A stretch of 64,000 bases of DNA from Bettongia penicillata ogilbyi (lineage: Eukaryota; Chordata; Mammalia; Diprotodontia; Potoroidae), in NCBI GenBank assembly GCA_023548195.1, contig JAJHZJ010000577.1:124001-188000 (forward strand). Direction: 5' to 3'. How positions within the stretch are numbered: the stretch's first letter is position 1; every line of letters begins with the position of its first letter. Below the pieces are notes generated by a model. That model did no database searches. It saw nothing but the letters and a program-made list of their open reading frames with translations, and was not told the origin of the DNA. A program made the position numbers and the translations under genes. Below are positions 1 to 11,600 of this stretch, piece by piece.

Positions 1-440
1 TTGCTTTTTCTATAAGCTTATAAGAAGTCTCATCTGAGGATACTGTTATTTAATTTTTTGTCTTTTGAAGAATGATCAACTGTTATTTATTTCCTGGCCA
101 GGCCTGAATGTGCTTTGGGTTTTTGACCTAGGAGGCTTTATACGACTTTAGTCAAGACTGCATCTGTAGAACACAGTTTGACTATTATCCCTTTTGTACA
201 GTGATGACTTTTAGTGATAACTTTATCTCCATAAACACAACCAATACATATGTAATCAGAAGTTGCTGATGATACCATTTTAGTATATCCATGCCCTTTT
301 TTCCCTCTCTTCTCTGTTTCTTTGCCAATATTTTGTTAATTCACTCTGCTTGTCAGAACATTCTCCATAAACTGGCATCTTCCTTCCTCCCTCCATCCCC
401 CATTTGATGGGAGGGACACCAATCTATCAAATGCTGCTTC

Positions 441-533
441 TGATTAGAACCTCTGAAAAAGGTTTACTGGGAGAGGAGTTTTAAGCTAATAGCTAAAATG
501 AAGTTGGAGGATTATCAATGGATTTCATTTATC
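441..533 (+). promoter_or_regulatory. Possible OTX/CRX-type homeodomain motifs
   Basis: GATTAG (441), GGATTA (509-514) and TTATCC (about 528) resemble the TAATCC/TAATCT core bound by OTX2 and CRX, which drive pineal and retinal genes including ASMT in other vertebrates. Such short motifs are common by chance, so this is only a candidate cluster. Confidence 0.15.
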
Positions 534-696
534 CTTATTATCCCTGGGCCTTGGGGGCATCTTGGCTGCTGTGCAAGTCTCCTCTGTCTTCAGACTGGGC
601 TTTCAAGAACTTTTCCCCTTATGGAAGTTTCCCTCAAGGGGCCAAATTAACTCTGCTAATGAAGCAACAAGGTTCTATGCATGATAGCTTAAAGGA

Positions 697-704
697 TATA
701 AAAG
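697..704 (+). promoter_or_regulatory. TATA-like box upstream of ASMT
   Basis: TATAAAAG is a near-perfect TATA box 245 bases before the ASMT start codon. A start site about 25-30 bases downstream would give a 5' UTR of roughly 215 bases containing several upstream ATGs (for example at 722 and 857). This is position and motif only; an alternative start closer to the ATG is possible. Confidence 0.3.
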
Positions 705-941
705 CAGAAAGGACAACTGTAATGTTAGAAATCAGTTCAAGGAGAGCCAGTGTGAGCCCATTAATAAGTTATATGGAGCCTTCAGAATTATCTGCTGATG
801 ACTAACTCCGGTGTGGCAGTGGGCTTTTGAAAGCAACCACAAAACATTTTGCTGGCATGTGACCTTCTCATTTCCAAGAAATTTAGTTAAACGAGGACAA
901 GGAAGGCCTTTCCAACTCTGACTAGTTCTGAGAAAAAAAAG

Positions 942-1010
942 ATGAGTTTTGCAGAGGACCTTGATTATGGCCTTTTCAATGAGTACATAAATGGCTTCAT
1001 GGTCTCCAAG
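942..1010 (+). CDS. ASMT: ASMT coding exon 1
   Basis: It encodes 23 residues from MSFAEDLDYGLFNEY to GFMVSK, the same count as the first coding exon portion of human ASMT. It ends on a complete codon before the donor GTAAGA. The ATG follows an A-rich run and is the only start that gives the family N-terminus. Confidence 0.9.
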
Positions 1011-2547
1011 GTAAGAAGGTTACATAATGTAATGATGTGTTGGGAGGAAAACATTTTGTTTTGTAACTCTAGTATGGTTGAGTGTATCAGCATAACTGAG
1101 TAGGTGAACAGTGCTCCTTCTTGAATAATGATCATGATTATTACAATTGGGAAAGGAAATAAAGAATAGCAGAGATGGGCTTAGTCTGCTTTGGAGCCTT
1201 TACTTAGCCATGCCTGTTGTTATCTGTCCAAGGGCCTTCAGTAAATTTGACTCAGTTACATGATAAGACCAATTGGTTTTATTATGGATGCCAGTCAGTC
1301 AATAAATATTAAGTGCCTATTGTATGCTAGATTCTGTGATAAGTACAGAGGATAGAAAGAAAGCCAAAAGAGAGTCCTTGGGCTTGGGGAGCTCATGGGG
1401 GAGATGGCATGCAAACAACTGTATGTACAAACAAGATATATTCATGATAAACTGGAAGGGACTAGAATTAAGAGGAATGGGGAAGGACTATTGATAGAAA
1501 GAGGGATTTTTAGTTGGGACTTGAGGAAGTCAAGGAAGCAAGACAGAAGAAATGGGGAAGAAGGGCATTCCTTACATGACGTACAGCCAGTGCTAATGTG
1601 TAGGTAGGTAGATGTGAGGCTATTAATATGACTTTCTTTTTTCTTTTATTTTTCCTTCCCTTCCATTGTTTTCCCTTCCCTTCCATTCCCTTCCCCATTT
1701 TTTTCTTCTTTTGGACTTCCTCTCTGATTTTATAGCTATGGGGAGGTCCCACTATCTTTGTAGATCACATCCACCATAACAAAGCCTTAATTTACATCAT
1801 ATCAACCATAACAAAGCCTTACAAAATTGCCTGTACCACTGGATTCAATGATTTATCCATACTCATGTCATATAGGCAATATATGGCAAAGATGGGACTT
1901 GGACGCAGCTGACTGAGGTCAATTCCCTATTCATTCTGCTAATGTTTCTTGATTACAGTTCTCATAAAATCAGAAAGGGGTTAATGTACAATACAATCTC
2001 ATTCATGTAGAACCTTGGAAATAGAGATTGATTTTAGTGTCACTCAGCATCTCCGGTAGGCACAAAGAGAGCATCAAATTTGGTCTGTGTGAGCAGACAT
2101 TGGGATAGTCATGCTCCCTTTTCATTGTCACAGATAAAGCCTTTGTTTTCATGACATTTCCCCAAACTTACCAGGTTGATCTTGATGAGCAAGACTATGA
2201 TAAAAAGGGTCCCCACTTGCTTGATGTAACTAACATTCATGGCTCAGTTATAGTAAAAAACAAAACAGTTAATTAAGACTTTGACAACTTGTAATAAGTT
2301 GGAGCAAAAGAAGAAATTAAAATATAATGATCTTGTAGGCCAAGATATGCTTAAAGGCAACCAAATATATTACTCAGATATATGACTTTGCAATTTCTTT
2401 TTGGCAAAACATTTCTTTTGCCTGGAGAATTTTCTATAATAAGTTTGCCGATAACTCATTCCAACTGCAAGAAGTCCTTCAGGAATTTCACTGTCCAGTA
2501 TCTTTGCCCTGCCTGAGCTGGTGGCTTAAGATTTCATCTGTGAGTGA

Positions 2548-2601
<54 letters not shown>

Positions 2602-5600
2602 CCTTCTTGTTTTAACTCCATTAAGCCAACAGTTCTGAAAGTGTGGACCCTTAGAAGTTCACAAGATCAAAGTAGTTTTCAAGATAACACTAAGGTATTT
2701 AAATTTCTAATAGATTGGGATCCTCAATAATTTTTAAGTGTGCAATGTGGTCTTGAGATCAAAGGTTTGAGAATCACTGTCCTAGCTGGTTGCAAGAATT
2801 ACTTAAATTACTTTCAACCAAGGTTGAAATAGGGAGGGCAGTTGCCTGGGGAAACTGCCTGTTAAGACTTTTACAGCTGCTTAACTTCCTTTCGCTTCTT
2901 TCCTTTGCCTTTCTGCATTCATCACTGCAAAGGTTTGTATTAGAAACACAGTGGCAAATATACTTTCCTCCTTGTCTTGGCCCACTCCCATCCCTGTTAT
3001 CAGTTCTTAACTCCAAAAGGCAGCAAGATATAATGGAGAAAACACTAAATTTGGAGTTGGGAGAACCCCATTTGAGGACCTGTCTTTGCCACTTGCTAAC
3101 CACATGACCAGGGACTACTGTTTCCTTATGGAAAAACTAAGGATGATGAGTTTATTACCTGACTCACAGGGTTGTTACAGGAAAGCAAAGTGCTATGCAA
3201 ATAAGAGACATTGTTGACCATTCCCGTTCCCTCCCCTCCTTCCTTCCATATCGGCTAATAACCATGGGGTGACCATGTCATTTTTATTGTTTTTAATTTA
3301 TTTGTTTTCAGTTTTCTACAATCACTTCCATAAGTCTTAGATTTTCTCCCCCTCCCTTCCCAAGATGGCATGCAGTCTTATATGTGTTCTACACATACAT
3401 TCTTATTAAACACGTTTTCACGTTAGTCATGTTGCACAGAAGAATTAAAATGAATGGGAAAAACCATGAGAAAAATTCAAACAAAAGAAATCACTTCTAG
3501 GACTGTATCCCAAAGAAACAAGTTCATTTTTCAGAGAATGTTCAACTCTCTATACAAGGCTCACTGAAAACGCACTGTATTTCTTAACCTGTTAAGCTTC
3601 CATTAAGTGTTTTCCCCAGAAGAATAAAACATCCTAACTCTTTTGTGCTTTGCTTGTTATGAGGTTATGTTTACTGCCTGCGAATTGGGAGTGTTTGACC
3701 TCTTGGAATCTGAAGGTTTCCTGACCTTCGATGTCATTGCTGAACGCTTAGGCACCAATTCTCAAGGAATGGAGCAATTACTTGATATCTGTGTGACCTT
3801 GAAGCTACTGAAGGTGGAAATGAAGAGAGAGCAAGGTAAATATAATAGGAATAGGGTTCCCAAAAGAATGTTCATATCATTTTAAATCACAGTGTCCTAA
3901 AGTTGGAGAAGCAGCATGGTACAATAGAAGAAACAGAGGCTCTGCAGTGAGAACATTTTAAATCAGGGGTGGGTACTTGCAACCTCAAGGCCACACGTGG
4001 CCCTCTAGATTCTCAAGTGAAGCCCTTTGACTGAATCCAAATTTCAAACTTGAGGACCTAGAAGACCACATGTGACCTTGAGGCCCACGTTCCCCACCCA
4101 TGGTATGTTCATATCCTCTGATACTGTCAGTGTGACCTTAGGAAATTAATTTAGCCTCCCTGTGTCTCACTTTCATCACCTGTGAAATGAGGGAGTTAGA
4201 CTAGATGACTCTGAAGTCCTTCCTTCCCTGCATCCATGATGCTATGATTTGGAAAGGCCATTTTTGCTAGGTCATATACAAGCAGGGATCCTGTGTACTG
4301 CATCCCCAACAGGTGGTCCCCCTGCTTCCACTTTAGCATCAGTAGTGACGAGAAAATAAGAAGCTTTAAAAGAGGTTGGGGAGATAAGTGCTACTTTTTT
4401 AAGGTTTAGGAACCCCTAGTAGTAAGCTTAGAAAAGTTCAGATAAGGTTTAATATTGATGATAAGATTATTTAAAATCTTATTTGAAACACGTACTCTTA
4501 CATCTTAGGGAGGTCTTGATTAAAGGAGAAGAATGAAGAAATCTGATGCTTAGTAGCAATAGTGAGGCTGTAGTGCTTTATAAATGGAGCATGTTGTTGC
4601 TGAGTTTTTTCTACTCTAATGGCAGACCTGGAACCAAGACAGTTTGGACAGAGCACAGATGGGCTAGCTTGCACAAGTATACACTGTAGGCTGAATTTTC
4701 ATTTATTGAAACTTCAAATTATCAAGGAATTCTGGGCCCAAGCCTGGCAGGACTGTGTCTTAGGATAAGTTCATAGGACATCCTTTGAAGGTATGTATAC
4801 AAAATATGGTGCTGGATTCCACAACTTCTTGCATTATGTACCTTACAGGATAATCTTTCATAAAATATTTTATAGATTAGAAAGCAATATATAAATGTGA
4901 GCAAATATTAAATGTCTAATAGGAAGGTAGTTATGTGATATCTGAAAGACAGCAGAGCAGAGTGGTTAGAGAGACAGCCCTAGAGTCAGGAGGACCAGGG
5001 GTTAGAGTCACCTCTGTGATACACTAACCGAATGATGATGGCAGGTCACTTAATCTCTTAGGGTCCCAGATAACTCTTGAAGACTATAAATTACAGGTAA
5101 CTTGCTGATCTGTATGGGTGCAGAGAGTCTTACAGGTTCCAACTGTAAAAAAAAGAGATATGGCATTTAATATAAAGATATAGTAAAAGAACAGTAACTG
5201 TCTCTGATGAATTCAAGATATCTGACTCAGATGAATTGCATCCTTAAGTACTGAAAGAAATTATTTATATGACTGCTGAGTCACTATCAGTGAAAATTGA
5301 AAGATCATGGAGTAACCCAGGGTTGGAGGTTGACAAATGTTCTGATTTTCAAGAAAAAGAGAATAGAGTTTGCAAAATGTAGGCCAGTGGACTTGACTTC
5401 AATTCCTGAAAAATTCTATTAGTAAAGAGATAGTGAAGAAAATAGCAAAGGAATAGAAGTTGTGATTGCAAAACACCAGCACGGTTTTAGCAAAAGTATA
5501 TCATACTAGACTAATCTTATTTACTTACTAAACTGGTAGATCAAAGCAATGCTAAAGTTATGATTTAGCTAGGTTTTAGAAAAGTATTTGATAAAGAATC

Positions 5601-8600
5601 TCATGTTATTCTTGTGGAAAATTGGACAGATGTTGGCTGGAGACTCTGAGATGCATCAAGAGCCAGTTGGATAGCCAGACTCTGAAAGCAGTTGTTTGTA
5701 GGTCAACGTCAGTTTCGAAGAAAGTTGCCAGTGGAATTCTGAGCAACTTATGTCTGGCTTTTGACTTTTTAACATTTTTATCAGTGACTTGGAAAAAAAT
5801 GTATTTGGGATGTTTCTCCCATTTTCAACGTTACAAAGCTGGGAGAAGCTTTGGATGGGATAACATAGAGCAACAGAGATAGAATTTAAAAGGATCTTGA
5901 GTGGCTATAATTTTGGACCAAATCTAATAAGATGAAATTTAATAGGACTAAATTTAAAGTATTATAGTTGTGTTCAAAATAAGTTAACTTAAGTATTTAG
6001 TTACTTATTACTATTACTATTTATTTATTACTATTACTAGTATATTACTATATACTGTAATCATTGCTATTAATTTAGTTGGATAGTATTTTGAAAAAAG
6101 ATCCTGGATATCTTAGCAGATTGGAGACTAAAAAGGATTCAACAGTGTGATATCGTGGTCAAGAAGGAAAAGTGATCTTGGGCTATATGAAGAGATGAAT
6201 TTTTCTAGAAATAAGGAACTGATAATAGATCTGTTTTCTGTCTTGGTCAGACCAGATATGGAGTGTTGGGCTCAGTTTTAAGTATCACATTTTTGTGACA
6301 CACTTTAAGTATCAATAAACTGAAGCCCAATCAAGGGAGGGCAAATAAACAAAAGAAGAACCAACAATCTATGTTGTAAGAGGAATGGGTGAAGGAGCTA
6401 GGGATCTTTAGCATAGAGCATAGGAGACAGCGCTATATGATCATTTTCTTCAAATGTTTGAAATGTGATGATGCAGATGGGTACAGTGGATAGAGTGCTG
6501 GCCCTGGAGTCATGAGGACCTGAGTTCAAATCCTGCCTCAGACACTTTCTACCCCATTTTTCTGTACTGTAAGATAGGTTTTCACACCAAAATGAGTGTG
6601 CATTTTACTCCTTCCTTTAGTCGAATGTGATGAGGGTAAACTTCATGGTTTTTTCTCAGCTCTCCTCTTTTTCCCTCCACTAAAAAGTTTCCTGCTTGCC
6701 TCTTGAATGAGATATAATTAACCCCATTCCATTTCACCCTCTCTCCTCCCACTACATTTCTCTGTCACCATTTACCTTAATTTCTTTTAAGATATGGTCC
6801 CATCCTATTCAATTCACTCTGTGCTCTCTGTCTCTGTGTGTGCATGCTTGTGTGTATGTGCATGTGTGTGTGTGTACATCTGTGTGTGGTCCCACCAACT
6901 ACCCAGATACTGAAACATTTTAAGAGTTACAAATATTGTCTTTCCATGTAGGAATGTAAACAGTTCACCTTTGGTAAGTCCCTTATGACTTTCCTTTGCT
7001 GTTTACTATTTCATGCTTCTTCTCATTCTTGTGTTTGAAAGTCAAATTTTCTTTTCAGCTCTGGTCTTTTCATCAAGAATGCTTGAAAGTCCTCTGTTTC
7101 ATTGAAACACCAGTTTTTCCCCTGAAGTATTAGACTCAGTTTTGCTGGGTAGGTGATTCTTGGTTTTAGTCTTAGTTCCTTTGACTTCTGGAATATCCTA
7201 TTCCATGCCCTTCAATCCCTTAATGTAGAAGCTGCTAGATCTTGTGTTATCCTGATTGTATTTCCACAGTACTGGAATTGTTTATTTTTAGCTGCTTGCA
7301 AGATTTTCTCCTTGACCTGGGAACTCTGGAATTTGGCCACAACGTTCCTAGGAGTTTCTCTTTTTGGATCTCTTTCAGGTGGTGATCGATGGAATCCTTC
7401 AATACTTATTTTGCCCTCTGGTTGTAGAATCTCAGGGCAGTTTTCCTTGATAATTTCATGAAAGATGATGTCTAGGCTCTTTTTTTGATCATGGCTTTCA
7501 GGTAGTTCCATAGTTTTTAAATTGTCTCTCCTGGATCTCTTTTCCAGGTCAGTTGTTTTTCCAATGAGATATTTCACATTCTCTTCCATTTTTTCATTCT
7601 TTTGGTTTTGTTTGGTGATTTCTTGGTTTCTCATAAAGTCATCAGCCTCCATCTGTTCCATTCTAATTTTGAGAGAACTATTTTCTTCAGTGAGCTTTTG
7701 AGCCTCTTTTTCCATTTGGCTAATTCTGCTGTTGAAAGCATTCTTCTCCTCATTGGCTTTTTGAACCTCTTTTGCCAATTGAGTGAGCCTATTTTTCAAG
7801 GTGTCATTTTCTTCAGCATTTTTTTGGGTCTCCTTTAGCAAGGTATTGATCTGTTTTTCATGCTTTTCTTGCATCTCTCTCATTTCTCTTCCCAGTTTTT
7901 CCTCCACCTATCTAACTTGATTTTAAAAATCCTTTTTGAGCTCTTCCATGGTCTGAGCCCACCAGACATCCACCTCAGATGTCTGGGGTTGAGAGGCCCC
8001 GACCTCCATGTCTTTTTCCGTTGGCAGGCATTGTACTTAGTCATCAGAAATGAAGGGGGGAAGGAACATCTCTTCCCTAATAAAGTACCTCTCTATGGTC
8101 TTATTCTGCTTCCTTTTTCTGGGCATTTTCCCAGCCAGTTACCTGACTTCTGAGATTCCTCTCCACCCCCGCCTAGATCTGCCCAGCTAGTGCTTGGGGT
8201 CTGAGATTCAAACGCTGCTTCCTAGTCTCAGGGCTATCCGTGGTGGGAGCGGCTGCTATTCACTGTGAGCTTAAGTTCTGGTGCTGGGGTGGGGGCAGGG
8301 CTGCCTCCCAAGCTCAGCTTCCTCAGGGGCTTTATGCAGAGACCTTCAGTAATGGAGTGGGTGGGAGCAGGGCAGTCTCCCAGGCTCAGTCCCCTCAGGG
8401 GGTTTATGCAGAGACCTTCGGTAATAGCCCTGAATTTCTGCCTGCTGCTCAGGGAGTCCTGGGCTGCTGCTGCCTCTGCCACTGCCTCTGCCACTCCCTC
8501 CACCGCTCCCTCCCAAGGGGGCCTGAGTTATGGAGACACCCCACTCCCCTCTCGGCCAGCACAGACGTCTCTCTCATTGACCTGTAGCGTCTGTGGGCGG

Positions 8601-11600
8601 AGGGACCTTCCTGGCCGCCGGGGATTTGGTCTCTGAAGCCTGCTCGGATCTGCTCCTCTGGGGCCGAGGCCAGGGCAGCACTGGGGTGGGCTCTGATTTC
8701 CGGGGTGCGATGGACCCTGGGGATGGCTCTCCAGGGCTCTCTGGAACGGAAATCTCTTCCACTGTGTTTCTGTGCATCTTGCAGTGATCCAGAATTTTTG
8801 GGGAGTTCTTCTTGCAGAAAATATATGGGCTGTGGTTTTGGAGCTAGCATACGTGAGTCTTTCTACTCCGCCGTCTTGGCTCCTCCCCCCTCAGACACTT
8901 TCTAGCTGTGTGACCTTGGATAAGTCATGTAATCCTCAATTTCCCCATCTATAAAATGACTTGGAGAAGGAAATGGCAAATCACTCCAGTGTCTTTCCCA
9001 TGAAAATTCCATGAAGAGTCAGCCATGACTGAAGCAATTCAACTACAACAAGAAATTAGATTTGTTTTGTATAGTTCTAGAGGAGAGACTGGAAACAAGA
9101 TGATGTCACAAAAAGGCCAGTTTAAGTTTTATGTACAGGAATTTTGATAAATCAAAAGCTATTCACAAGTGAATGAATTGTCTGGCCAGTGTTGGGTTCC
9201 CCTCATTGGAGGTCTTCAGAAAAATGTTGGATTTTCACTTTTTGTCATATTGTGATATGGATATGGGATATGAATTAGACCACAAGTCCACTAAGGACCC
9301 TTCCATATCTGAAATCCTATGTCTGACAATAATATAAAACTATTACATAATCAATTGGTTTCTGTTTTAATCCTGTAAACCCAGACTTCCAACACATTAT
9401 GATGACTATTTAAGAGAAGTATTTTCTTAATACCATGCCTTCACTTTTACAGACAACTTATTGTAGGACAAGAGAATTTAAGAGTTAGAAAATATTGGAG
9501 TGGCCATATTGGTGTAATGGAAAGAGTGAAGACCTTGGAATAAGATCTTGCCTCTTGTGAAGTGTTTGACTATTTCTTATCCTCTCTGAACCTCAGTTTC
9601 CTCATCTTTAAAATGGGGATAATAGATTTGGAGCCAAAAGGAACTTTAGAAGTAATACTTGGAAAGATATTAGCTAAAGACCAAAGTCTCCCACTGCATC
9701 CAAGGCTATTGCCAATCATCCCGAATTGTGTCTTGCCGCTGAACTACAATGATTCTGAAGGAGAAAGAAGAATGCTGACTTTGCACAGCCCTACCTCTAT
9801 TAAATCCAATTCACTTGCAAGTCAAGGAGAGAAAACACCAAAAAATAATAAGAGCAAATAGCATCTATAGTCTTACCTCATATGGATGTTGTGATGAGCA
9901 CATTGGGTACAAACTGCTTTGCTAGCCTTTAAGTGCTCCAAAATTGTCTACTATTATAATTAATCATCCTTTCCTTGTCCTTTAATTCCCTTAGCAAGGC
10001 CACTTGCGGCTCCAGGCTTTGCTAAATCTAAGGTACAATAGCTTGCTCTACTCCTTTTGGAGAATTTAAGGCTCTCTAAATCTGGGAAGAACATAAAATC
10101 TTTGGATTGTCTGGCTTACTTAGCTAAGTTGATGATACTCAACTCTAAAATTCATCGTTCAGTTTCTTAACAGGTCAAGATACCACTCTCTCTTTTGCTT
10201 CCAGTGCCTCCTCTAATGATGACCAAAGCTGCATATATTGTTTGTCTTTTGGGATATTTCAGAACACTGAGTCCAGTGGCTTCAAATAATGGCCTTTAAT
10301 GATTCATGCATATTACTTTCTTTGCTCCCTAAATGTGTTCCCCTACATTAAGGGAATTAAGTGAAATATTGATGAGAACTTTTCAAACATTCCTATTTTC
10401 CCCTTCCTCTATTACTGACTTATTGTGCAGATGGATTTCTCAGGATAGATGTGCCTTCTCTGCTCTGAAAAGTAGTGTCAAGAGATCTGTAATTCTCTTT
10501 TTCTTTTTGTTAGCTCTGAGACCCAAGCCATGACAGCACTTTTGGTAAAACATCTCAGTGTCAAATCTATCTCTATAACTATATCCTCAATAAACACCTG
10601 AACTCCATTCCCAATAAGCACAAGAACAAATTCTGGTGGTTAACACACTGTTTAGAATTACATTTAAAACAAAGAAAGGTAAGCAGGCATGTTCAGAGTA
10701 AAAGGCTTGAGGCACCCATTAAGAAGTGATAGGAGGGGAAGGAGGTCGGTAGGTCTGACAGTGCATAAATTGCCAGTCCTAGAGTCAGAAAGTCTTGTCT
10801 TCCCCAATTCAAATCTGGCCTCAGACACTTACTAGCTGTGTGACCCTGGGCAAGTCACGTAACCCTATTTGCCTCAGTTTCCTCATCTGTAAAACGAGCT
10901 GGAGAAGGAAATGGCAAACCACTCCAATATCCTATAAGAAAACTCCCAAAGGGTGTTTTAGGTTCAGGAATATTTTATCTCATAGCTTCTGTCCCAACGT
11001 ACATCATACTGATTAGTACAAGAAAAATCCTTCACAGAGTCCTAGCCCCCTTTCTTTGTGGTAGTTTCTCTCCTCCATGTTTCTTTTCTGCAAGCTCCAT
11101 GTAGCATGTCTGTTACCTGACCTCACTGAACTTTCCAAAGTCTCCCAGAACTCTGGTCCATTATTCTTCATCCTTTATTGCTTTCTTTCTGATACACTTA
11201 AAGGGCCTAATTTGCACCTCATAAAAGGATCACCTTGTGAGGCTGAATTTTCATAGTTAATTTAAGAACTCATTATCCCATCTCTTTTCTTGACTAAGTC
11301 TCAGAAAAATCAACTTCCTTACGCTGACATCAAGGTTCTTCTACCAGTTTGTTTCCTGACAGGACCATAGAATTTTAGAGTTAGAAAATACCTCAGACAC
11401 AATTTAGTAGTCATATCTCACTCAAATAGTAAAAGGGGACACTAAACTGTACAGAAAGATCTCTGTGGGTATATTGACTCAGAAAACCATATATTAAAAT
11501 AATCTGTTTTATTGTATTTTAATTTATTTTGTTAAATGTCTTTCAATCACATTTTAATCTATTTTGGGGGGGCACTCAGGAGTGTTATGAATCACATTAA

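Larger units (their letters stand above)
1..941 (+). other. ASMT 5' flank and probable 5' UTR
   Basis: This stretch precedes the first ASMT coding exon. It is AT-rich and has no CpG island and no exon I recognise. A frame open from 518 to 805 resembles nothing and has no splice context, so I do not call it a gene. The sequence just before the ATG at 942 is A-rich (a run of eight A) rather than a polypyrimidine acceptor, which suggests that the 5' UTR runs unspliced into the first coding exon. Confidence 0.45.
6552..8889 (-). mobile_element. Half-L1 (HAL1-like) element, copy 1
   Basis: The insertion is bounded by direct repeats of CTCAGACACTTTCTA (left ending 6551, right 8890-8904). On the - strand it starts GGGGGAGGAGCCAAGACGGC, then has a CpG-rich 5' UTR with two ~70-bp monomers, an ORF1 remnant and a short 3' part. 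There is no ORF2. Compared with the copies at 42.6 and 54.2 kb it lacks about 600 bases at the 3' end and has no clear A-tail. Confidence 0.8.
6473..9052 (+). mobile_element. tRNA-SINE split by a half-L1
   Basis: The left part (6473-6551) is GGTACAGTGGATAGAGTGCT ... CCTGGAGTCATGAGGACCTG ... CCTCAGACACTTTCTA. The right part (8890-9052) resumes GCTGTGTGACCTTGGATAAG, then GGAGAAGGAAATGGCAAATC and a 3' end CATGACTGAAGCAATTCAAC. Together they rebuild one tRNA-type SINE. The half-L1 between them is flanked by a copy of the target sequence. Confidence 0.8.

Noticed and set aside
518..805. 95-codon open frame upstream of ASMT
   Set aside because: No family resemblance, no conserved motif and it lies across the TATA-like box; most likely chance.
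2774..3107. Overlapping ~105-codon frames on both strands in intron 1
   Set aside because: Mirror frames over unique intronic sequence, without splice sites or recognisable domains.
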